From Microthrixaceae bacterium (GTDB taxonomy: Bacteria > Actinomycetota > Acidimicrobiia > Acidimicrobiales > Acidimicrobilacustridaceae): a stretch of DNA of 13,810 nucleotides. A program made the translations under genes and the position numbers. Of this stretch, positions 1-5,988 are shown piece after piece. The DNA is taken from the NCBI GenBank assembly GCA_023264915.1, contig JAHFUU010000017.1, positions 1 to 13,810 on the forward strand. Reading direction: 5' to 3'. The stretch's first letter is position 1. Each line of letters opens with the position of its first letter. The notes under the pieces are model-generated. The model was not told where the DNA came from and made no database searches. It saw only the letters and a program-made list of their open reading frames with translations.

Positions 1-745
1 GCTTGTCACATGAGGGGTTGCCGATCAACAACGCGGCTACGACTGCAGCGAGCGCTGCACCACCGATCATTCGCAACAGCTCGCCGCCTCGCATGCCCAG
101 CACTTCTGCGGCGTGCCCCGAGGCTCGCCGCGCCGGGACGGCTCTGCGCGAGCCCCGTTCTGTGTCTCCCTGGAGAACCCAGAGCGTGGCCAGCGCGACC
201 ACCAGCCACACCAGCACGATGACCAGGGACTCGGGCGTCTTGGCACCTATCTGTGGGGCCAGGAACAACCCCGAGAGGAAGACCGACGGCCTCAGCCTGT
301 CGGCTCGCTTCCAGTCCATGCCAGCCACCACCAGACCCAGGTACGGTGCCGGCAGGTAGTTCGGCATCGACCTGGTCGCGGACGAGACGATCCCGGCCAC
401 GGTCAGGTAGAGCGCAGCAACGAGGATCGCGCAAACCCATCCGGACACGGTCCTGAAGAGCCTGTCGACAGGGATCAGGTGGCCGAGCGCTATCCCCGTC
501 GCGAGTGCCGCGATGGCCACCCCGCTCAGTGCAGCGGACTTGATCGCGACGCCGAAGCCGGCCAGCGCGATCGAAACGACCAGGAACGCCATCACCTTGG
601 CGATCCCGCTTGCCAGCGCAGGAGGCGCTGAAGGTGGGAACTGGAACCGCAGCTGGCCAGGCGGACCACCGGGCGTGCGAGGACGCGGTCCTTGGCCCAC
701 CGGGACATGCCAGGGGCCGGCGCCCGACGCGGTGGGCGCGCTCAA
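1..745 (-). CDS. TgpA-like transglutaminase, membrane N-terminal part (partial)
   Basis: This open frame runs off the left edge, leaving 248 codons. I start it at the TTG at 743-745, whose last two bases are shared with the TGA of the DUF58 gene (TTGA overlap), so translation is probably coupled. After a Pro/Gly-rich cytoplasmic head (about 1-45) come hydrophobic stretches at roughly 49-66, 72-90, 102-120, 130-164 (weaker), 173-192 and 225-241. That is a polytopic membrane domain. Proteins in the third position of MoxR-DUF58 clusters are usually TgpA-like: a DUF3488 membrane domain, then an extracytoplasmic transglutaminase domain. The catalytic Cys-His-Asp domain would lie outside the window, so identity rests on position and topology. 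A GTG in the same frame near residue 16 could be an alternative start. It could also be another membrane protein of the same cluster. Confidence 0.6.
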   Translation of the reverse strand, partial: MSAPTASGAGPWHVPVGQGPRPRTPGGPPGQLRFQFPPSAPPALASGIAKVMAFLVVSIALAGFGVAIKSAALSGVAIAALATGIALGHLIPVDRLFRTVSGWVCAILVAALYLTVAGIVSSATRSMPNYLPAPYLGLVVAGMDWKRADRLRPSVFLSGLFLAPQIGAKTPESLVIVLVWLVVALATLWVLQGDTERGSRRAVPARRASGHAAEVLGMRGGELLRMIGGAALAAVVAALLIGNPSCDK

Positions 746-1800
746 AGCCACTGGTCCCCGTTGGTGGAGATGATCCGCGTCATGCCGTGCCAGTCAGCAG
801 GCTCGGGCTGGCCGGGTACCGCCGCGGCGAGGCGACGGCGTACCTGGTGGGGGGTCTTCACCTCGTTCTCGACGGTCCGCGCACCTGCCGGCGGCGGCGG
901 GAAGATGGCGACCATGTCACTGGGCCGCACCAGGGCCGGTGGCAGAGGCGGTTCGCCGATCGGTTCGACCGTCACCAGCTGCACCAGCCACCCTCGCCGC
1001 AGCCCCTCCTCGGCGAGCCAGGCTGCCCGGGCCGCAGCGGCATCGCTCGTCGGACCGAAGGCCGCCAGGTCAAGGACCACACGCACCGCTATCGAGCCGG
1101 TGCCCTCGTGCTCTTTGACCATCAGGTGGCGGTTGTGCGCCGTTGCGGGCCAGTGGACGTCGCGCCTGCTGTCACCCCGCACGTACTCGCGCACACCGCG
1201 GAACAGGTCATGGCCGACGACGGCTGTCGGGGAGAGACCGATCCGCATCGTCGTCTGGTACGGCCAGGTCAGGTCGTGCCTGAGCGGTGGAGGACCAACG
1301 AACAAAGGGGTGGTGAAGGTCATCCGGGTTCGGCGGGTCACCTCGAAGAGACCGAAGGGCCCAGAAGCCCTGACATCGAGCACGAGGTTCCTCATCACGC
1401 CCCGAGGTGGTGCGGGAAGGGTCAGGTAGCACGGCGTGCTGTCGAGCACGGTGACCGTGAATGGCTTGAGGGGAGGGGGTGGAGACACCGAGACAGGTCG
1501 GCTGACTCCGGTGACGACGATCTCATAGGACAGCGGGTATCCCGCCAGCGCGTCACTCGGGTTCCTCACCTCGACGTGCAGGTTTCGCAACGCGAGCGCC
1601 GTGACGATCCCGTCCAGCGTCACTGCCGCTGACACGGCGAAGGCCAGCATCAGCTGCGGTTGGGATCTGGTGATCAGCCAGAGCATCGCCGCCGCGAACC
1701 CGACGAACGCTCCTGCATAGGTAGCGGGACGAGCGAGGAGGGATCGCCTGCTCGCCTCGAAGCGGTGGTCCGTCGGCGGAGCAGCGTGCAGGTCAGCCAC
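742..1800 (-). CDS. DUF58 domain-containing membrane protein
   Basis: The protein has 352 residues with a GTG start 9 bases after the MoxR stop. Two hydrophobic segments (about 26-44 and 50-70) place it in the membrane near the N-terminus. The DUF58 signature is clear at about 199-232: FRGVREYVRGDSRRDVHW, then a short stretch ending in VKEHE, which matches the family's G-x-R-x-Y-x-x-G-D-x-x-R-x-I-x-W pattern with a following E-x-E. The downstream part resembles a vWA fold (VVLDL at 241-245) but lacks an evident MIDAS D-x-S-x-S. DUF58 proteins accompany MoxR ATPases and are thought to be their membrane partners; the biochemical activity is unknown. The gene lies between moxR and the transglutaminase-like gene with almost no spacing, so the three are likely one operon. 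Confidence 0.9.
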   Translation of the reverse strand: MADLHAAPPTDHRFEASRRSLLARPATYAGAFVGFAAAMLWLITRSQPQLMLAFAVSAAVTLDGIVTALALRNLHVEVRNPSDALAGYPLSYEIVVTGVSRPVSVSPPPPLKPFTVTVLDSTPCYLTLPAPPRGVMRNLVLDVRASGPFGLFEVTRRTRMTFTTPLFVGPPPLRHDLTWPYQTTMRIGLSPTAVVGHDLFRGVREYVRGDSRRDVHWPATAHNRHLMVKEHEGTGSIAVRVVLDLAAFGPTSDAAAARAAWLAEEGLRRGWLVQLVTVEPIGEPPLPPALVRPSDMVAIFPPPPAGARTVENEVKTPHQVRRRLAAAVPGQPEPADWHGMTRIISTNGDQWL

Positions 1801-1809
1801 GTCTTCGGG

Positions 1810-2895
1810 TCACCGTTGGGGTGCGGGCGGCACGGGCAGCGAGCCCAGGAAGTCGAACACCCAGTTGCGGGCCGCGAACAGATCACCGTTGGTCGCGTCC
1901 AGCAGCCGGTGTGCGAGCACGGCCGGCGCCACCGCCTGGACATCGTCGGGGCTGACGTGACGGCGCCCGCCCACCAGGGCGTGGGCGCGGGAGACGTTCA
2001 ACAACATGAGCGCAGCTCTGGTGCTGAGCGGCTGGTCGCGGCCCGTGCGGCTTCGAACCAGATCGATCAGGTCGAGCGCATAGTCAGATACGAGTTGGTG
2101 CACGAAGATCGTCTCGACCTCGGCGCGGAGGTTCATCCAGTACCTGAGGTCGGCGATGGGTGTCAGCTTGTCGAGCTGGGGCTCGCCACCGAGCCCACGG
2201 ACGAGTTGCCGTTCGGCCTCGCGCCCCGGAAGGCCCAGGGACAGCGACACGGCGAAGCGGTCGCGCTGGCCGGCAACGAGGGGGAACGTGCCGAGGTCGC
2301 CATGGGGGTTCTGCGTGGCGATGACGAAGAAGGGTTGCGGCAGCAGGTGTGACTCTCCGTCGACGGTCACCTGACGTTCGGCCATGGCCTCGAGCAGGGC
2401 TGACTGTGTGCGCGGTGTGGCCCGGTTGAGCTCGTCGACCAGGGCCACGTTGTTGAACAGCGGTCCGGGCCTGAAGCTCCAGGTGTGGCTGTCGTCCTCG
2501 TAGACGGACACGCCTGTCAGGTCTGACGGCAACAGGTCTGCGGTGCCCTGGACGCGACCGAACGATCCTCCGATCGACAGCGAGAGAGCCTTTGCCATCA
2601 GGGTCTTGCCCACGCCCGGGATGTCCTCGAGGAGCACGTGCCCGCCGGCGAGGAAGGCAGAGACAGCGAGCCTGATGGGGTTGGGGTCACCCAGCACGAC
2701 CGACGAGACAGCCTCGACCAATCCTGTCACACGTTCTGGAGCCATGGTCCCGACGAAGGTCGGCGGTCCCTCACCGGGCGAGGCCGCATCGAAGCCAGAC
2801 GTGCCGAAGGCCGACCCATCCCGTGGATCGTGCCCCGCCGGCGGCTCCTGGGTCGCCGGAGCCGCTGAGGGGATGGAACGGTCGATGTCGGACAC
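1810..2895 (-). CDS. MoxR-family AAA+ ATPase
   Basis: MoxR ATPases are chaperone-like AAA+ proteins that act with DUF58/vWA partners on folding or assembly of membrane or exported proteins. From the chosen GTG the protein has 361 residues. A low-complexity head of about 50 residues precedes the ATPase core. Walker A is DIPGVGKT (about 91-98), Walker B with the MoxR signature is VALVDELNRATPRTQSALL (150-168), sensor 1 is VIATQNP (191-197), and the arginine-finger segment is GTFPLVAGQRDRF (202-214). The usual P-E-A-Q-L-D-R-F is altered in the last motif (V-A-G-Q-R-D-R-F). A GTG two codons upstream (2899-2901) is open, but AAGGAG overlaps it almost directly and lies five bases from the GTG at 2893-2895, so I prefer the latter. 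It is first in the moxR-DUF58-transglutaminase set. Confidence 0.93.
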   Translation of the reverse strand: MSDIDRSIPSAAPATQEPPAGHDPRDGSAFGTSGFDAASPGEGPPTFVGTMAPERVTGLVEAVSSVVLGDPNPIRLAVSAFLAGGHVLLEDIPGVGKTLMAKALSLSIGGSFGRVQGTADLLPSDLTGVSVYEDDSHTWSFRPGPLFNNVALVDELNRATPRTQSALLEAMAERQVTVDGESHLLPQPFFVIATQNPHGDLGTFPLVAGQRDRFAVSLSLGLPGREAERQLVRGLGGEPQLDKLTPIADLRYWMNLRAEVETIFVHQLVSDYALDLIDLVRSRTGRDQPLSTRAALMLLNVSRAHALVGGRRHVSPDDVQAVAPAVLAHRLLDATNGDLFAARNWVFDFLGSLPVPPAPQR

Positions 2896-2900
2896 GCTCA

Positions 2901-2906
2901 CTCCTT
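2901..2906 (-). promoter_or_regulatory. Ribosome binding site of moxR
   Basis: On the minus strand this reads AAGGAG, a near-perfect Shine-Dalgarno sequence. Five bases separate it from the GTG at 2893-2895, while the longer GTG at 2899-2901 would overlap it. The site therefore decides the start of the MoxR gene. Confidence 0.75.
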
Positions 2907-2936
2907 GGGCCTCGGCGTCGCGCTGGATCTTGTTCC

Positions 2937-2965
2937 TGTATCCAGATCGAGAGGGTAGTTGTTAC
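2937..2965 (-). promoter_or_regulatory. Candidate promoter of the moxR operon
   Basis: On the minus strand GTAACA (2960-2965) and GATACA (2937-2942) are 17 bases apart and match the -35 and -10 consensus at four and three of six positions. The -10 lies about 40 bases before the moxR start. The position is sensible but the match is weak. Confidence 0.3.
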
Positions 2966-2990
2966 AGGGCACCTCCGAACCGCGAGAGCC

Positions 2991-3030
2991 CCGTGACCTG
3001 GTCGCGTCAGGCCGCGGCCCAGGTTCACGG
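2991..3030. repeat. Inverted repeat in the moxR upstream spacer
   Basis: The arms CCGTGACCTGG (2991-3001) and CCAGGTTCACGG (3019-3030) are complementary except for one extra T, around a 17-base loop. The repeat lies between the stop of the second SGNH gene (3118) and the moxR start (2895). It could fold as a terminator for the upstream genes, although no T tract follows, or serve as an operator upstream of the candidate moxR promoter. Confidence 0.5.
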
Positions 3031-3117
3031 ACAGGTCGCGGCCCGGGTCAGGGGATGGGCCGGCCCAGAGCGAAGGGACAGGTTGCCGAGATGTGCCCGG
3101 CGCCGGTTCGCCAGGGC

Positions 3118-3768
3118 TCAGGTCTTGCAGGAGTCAAGCGAGCGCTGGTAGGCGCCCAGCAGCAATGACCTCCCGGTGCTCGTGGGGTGGACCGTGTCAT
3201 AGGTGATCGGCCCCCCCGGGCTGCCCGAAGCGTCGTACTCGGAGACGATCCTTGCCCAGTCGATGACCCTACGCTTGGGCCCTTCGGCGGCCTGTTGCGA
3301 GGCCCACGCCCGGATCCGCTGGTTCAGACCCACGGCAAGGCCGTGGGCGTCGTTGACGGCGATCGAGAAGATGCTCTCGTTGACGGTGACGATGTGCACG
3401 CACTCAGAGCGGTCATAGGCTCCGGCGAGCTCGAGGAGGACTGTGGCGTTCTGGTCTGTCGGCTCGCCCTTCATGACGTCGTTGGTCCCGAGGTTGATGA
3501 AGACCTGGCGTGGTTGCAGCTCTGCGAGGTGGCGCCCGGACGATGCCATCTCGTCGATCGTCCGCCCGGGGACGGCTTGCACGCGCGAGTCGTCGACATC
3601 GAACCGGGTCGCCAGCTCAGAGCGAACCTGGTCCGTTATCGAGTCTCCGATGAAGGCGTTCTGGTTGAAGCTGCGGCTGGTGTGCTGCTTCCACGCGACC
3701 AAGGCGACGCACACGAGTGCAGTGAGCGCGAGCGCGGCCAGCACCGTCGAGCTTCGGCGGCTGCTCAC
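3118..3768 (-). CDS. Small membrane-anchored SGNH/GDSL hydrolase
   Basis: This is a predicted serine esterase or deacylase of the SGNH superfamily, 216 residues from the GTG at 3766-3768. That GTG overlaps the stop of the upstream SGNH gene (GTGA). An ATG at 3784-3786 would add six residues; neither start has a good ribosome binding site. A short Ser/Arg head and a hydrophobic segment (about 8-25) form a signal anchor. Block I is FIGDSITD with Ser43, block II is PGRT with Gly68, block III is LGTND with Asn96, and block V is DTVHPTSTG with Asp191 and His194, so all catalytic positions are present. The catalytic domain should face outside. Substrate is unknown; cell-surface polysaccharide or lipid esters are plausible. 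Its coupling to another SGNH gene suggests joint function. Confidence 0.85.
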   Translation of the reverse strand: MSSRRSSTVLAALALTALVCVALVAWKQHTSRSFNQNAFIGDSITDQVRSELATRFDVDDSRVQAVPGRTIDEMASSGRHLAELQPRQVFINLGTNDVMKGEPTDQNATVLLELAGAYDRSECVHIVTVNESIFSIAVNDAHGLAVGLNQRIRAWASQQAAEGPKRRVIDWARIVSEYDASGSPGGPITYDTVHPTSTGRSLLLGAYQRSLDSCKT

Positions 3769-5966
3769 TGGAGGGGGCCGAACCATCCGGCGAGGTCGAT
3801 GACGACATGGCTCGCGCTTCCTGCCGGCGCCACGTTGAGGGCACCACCTCCGAGGCCGGCCAGAGCCCGGTTGGCGACTACGTCCCGAGGGCCGAAGTTG
3901 AGCATCGAGGTATCCGGCTGGGCCTGCCACGTGGGCCAAACGCTCAGGTGACCTGACGAAGGCTGGTCAGTGGAGGTGATGTTCAAGTCGACGGCGATCG
4001 CGTCGGCGGGCACCACCCCCCTCCCCGAGAATGGAAGGGCAACAGCCCCGGTCAGCTTGCCCGTGAGGCCGCCGGTGCCGTCGCGGCTGTCATATGCCCT
4101 CTCGGGTGTGGCGGGGTAGTAGAGAGAGCCCCCGGTGGATGCGCCCGCGGGGCCGAAGTAGCCGACCAGATCCACGACCACATCCGTAGAGGCAGAGTTG
4201 TTGTACAAAGAGACCGCCGTCGCCTGACCGAGCGTGGCGGCCGTGAGGTTCGCTCGGGTGAGTCCCGGCTGCGGGTTGAGGGTCGATGCTACGGGGCGGT
4301 CCTGACCTGCGGGCCATACCGTGAGGTGTGTCGGACCTGTTGTGTTGGTCGTCGTGATGTTGAGCAGGGCCGCGCTGGCGCCCTGAGGCAGCAGCGGCCC
4401 GAGATCAAGATCGAAGGTCTCCCCGGCACCGAAGAGCGTCTGCTTGCCGCCTTTGCCAGTACGCGTGTCAAGGACCCGTTGCGGGGTCAGCGGTGCGAAC
4501 AGGGCGCCCGTGGGTGAGCCGAGCTCGTACCAACCGACCACATCGACCACGAGCTGCACCCGCCCGCTGTTGTTGAAGAGCTGGATCTTGCCGTCAGTCC
4601 CAAGCCGCGCAGTGACCATCGCGGGCACCGCATCGATTCCCGGGCGTGGGTTGAGGTTCGACGCGAGCGGCCTCGTCTGGCCTCCTCCGGGCCATACGGT
4701 CACGAAGGTCTGCTCGGTCTGCCCGGTAGCAGTCACGTTGAGCATCACGGCCGAGGCCCCCGAGGGAACCGCAGCGGACACGGGCAGCGCATATGTCTCC
4801 TGGGGACCGAACGGTCCAGCCTTGCCTCCGAGACCGCTGCGCGTGTCCATGATCCGCTGAGGTGATCTGGGATGGAACCGAGCACCTGTCGCCGAGGGCA
4901 CCACGGCAGCCGAAGGCCCAGACGGCTCAGAGGAACCTGCGCCGTTGATCGCCTCCACGACGAACTGGTACGCGATCCCATCGGTCAGGCCGGGCAGGTT
5001 CACCGTCGCCTGGGTGGTGGTGACCGAACGGCCGCTCGGGAAGGCCGTGACCCGGTACTGGCTGGCCCGCTCGGGCTCAGGAAGGGGATCCCACCACACG
5101 GTGGCGGCCCGGTCCAGGCTGCTGGCACCCACGGCTGTGGGGCTGTCAGGAGCCCAGCATTGCCTGGCAGTCTCGATCTCGAGGTTGATGCGCTCGTTGA
5201 TCCCGGTGGGTGTGTGGTGCTGGCCGTCTTGGAGGTAGGCCGGCCAGTACCAGGCGATCCGCGAGGCCCAGTCGGCCACGTGGAGGTTGTGCCGCGCGGC
5301 GGCCGCGCGCAGCATCTCCTGGTTGACCTGTTGGGTGAGCCACAACCAGTCAGCTGCCGCCTGGCCTGACACCCACGGCGGGGTGGCCACGGGAAGGTTC
5401 ATCAGCACCCGGCACCGAGCCCCCTCTGAGAGGTCGAGCACGCGGTTCAGCTTCGCGACTATCTCCCCGAGCCGATCTCGCCGTACCTGCCAGTAGTAGG
5501 ACAGGTCGTTGGTGCCGATCCCGAAGACCAATGCGTCGGGATTCGTGGCGAGGGCGTCGGAGAGCCGGCCCTCCTCTGCGAGGCTCGCCAGCTCCTCGCC
5601 GCAATGAGTCGCGTACTCGTAGTGGATCTGGGCATCGGCCATCGCCGGGCGGCGGGTCTGCACCTCGGTGCTGTCACCGACGACCGCGATCGTGGGCACA
5701 CCCGGTCCGCTGGCCCCGTTCGAGCGGGTGCCGCGCTGGAGGTCCTCTCCGCATTGGGGGACGATGATGTTCTGGAACTCGTCGTTCGAGACCTGCCCGC
5801 CGGGCTCGACGTAGGTGCGTTGCCACAGCAACGGGCTAGGGGGAGGTGCGGCTCGTGCCGCTTGCGGAGCGGCTGCCCAGCCTGCCATCGAGGTGCTGAT
5901 CGCCACGATCCAGAGCAGGGCCGCTCGATGGCGCAGGTGAGGGGTCTTGCGGCCGCTCATCGCCAT
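3765..5966 (-). CDS. Secreted SGNH hydrolase with FN3 and three C-terminal repeat domains
   Basis: I start at the ATG at 5964-5966, 22 bases after the GH65 stop, giving 733 residues; the longer open frame begins inside GH65 and is unlikely, and ATG 5958-5960 is a close alternative. A Sec signal peptide covers about 1-39 (basic RKTPHLRHR, hydrophobic core, then ARA). The SGNH domain (about 90-270) has VVGDSTE with Ser99, IGTND with Asn153, and DGQH with Asp247 and His250. An FN3-like domain follows (about 273-358; Y-x-F-V-V-E-A-I-N-G-A-G). Three repeats of about 115 residues (364-480, 489-604, 617-730) share R-x-x-D-[TS]-R-x-G-x-G-G, T-V-W-P, a L-N-x-x-P-like block and a closing V-V-x-D-x-[VA]-G-[YW]-F. 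Such repeats occur in exported actinobacterial proteins and probably bind the surface or carbohydrate. Four Cys lie near or within the catalytic domain. Substrate is not evident. Confidence 0.85.
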   Translation of the reverse strand: MAMSGRKTPHLRHRAALLWIVAISTSMAGWAAAPQAARAAPPPSPLLWQRTYVEPGGQVSNDEFQNIIVPQCGEDLQRGTRSNGASGPGVPTIAVVGDSTEVQTRRPAMADAQIHYEYATHCGEELASLAEEGRLSDALATNPDALVFGIGTNDLSYYWQVRRDRLGEIVAKLNRVLDLSEGARCRVLMNLPVATPPWVSGQAAADWLWLTQQVNQEMLRAAAARHNLHVADWASRIAWYWPAYLQDGQHHTPTGINERINLEIETARQCWAPDSPTAVGASSLDRAATVWWDPLPEPERASQYRVTAFPSGRSVTTTQATVNLPGLTDGIAYQFVVEAINGAGSSEPSGPSAAVVPSATGARFHPRSPQRIMDTRSGLGGKAGPFGPQETYALPVSAAVPSGASAVMLNVTATGQTEQTFVTVWPGGGQTRPLASNLNPRPGIDAVPAMVTARLGTDGKIQLFNNSGRVQLVVDVVGWYELGSPTGALFAPLTPQRVLDTRTGKGGKQTLFGAGETFDLDLGPLLPQGASAALLNITTTNTTGPTHLTVWPAGQDRPVASTLNPQPGLTRANLTAATLGQATAVSLYNNSASTDVVVDLVGYFGPAGASTGGSLYYPATPERAYDSRDGTGGLTGKLTGAVALPFSGRGVVPADAIAVDLNITSTDQPSSGHLSVWPTWQAQPDTSMLNFGPRDVVANRALAGLGGGALNVAPAGSASHVVIDLAGWFGPLQ
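3777..4877 (-). repeat. Three tandem copies of the D-T-R / V-V-D-V-V-G-Y-F domain
   Basis: Three protein-level repeats lie at about 4527-4877, 4155-4502 and 3777-4118. Each opens with P-x-R-x-x-D-[TS]-R, has a central N-[IV]-T-[AST]-T and T-V-W-P or S-V-W-P, and ends in V-V-x-D-[VL]-[VA]-G-[YW]-[FY]. Copies 1 and 2 are closest. Copy 3 is the most divergent: its L-N-P-x-P-G block is L-N-F-G and it ends LAGWFG. The DNA copies are not identical, so this is an old duplication. Confidence 0.85.
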
Positions 5967-5988
5967 TGACCGTAGGCGGGCCGCGGCC

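Noticed and set aside
610..1632. Long plus-strand open frame opposite the DUF58 gene
   Set aside because: It is fully antisense to a recognisable DUF58 protein, is rich in Arg and Gly from GC-rich codons, and shows no family motif.
3769..3939. Longer start for the small SGNH hydrolase
   Set aside because: The added residues overlap the upstream SGNH gene and are Arg/Pro-rich without a signal; the signal anchor begins right after the GTG at 3768.
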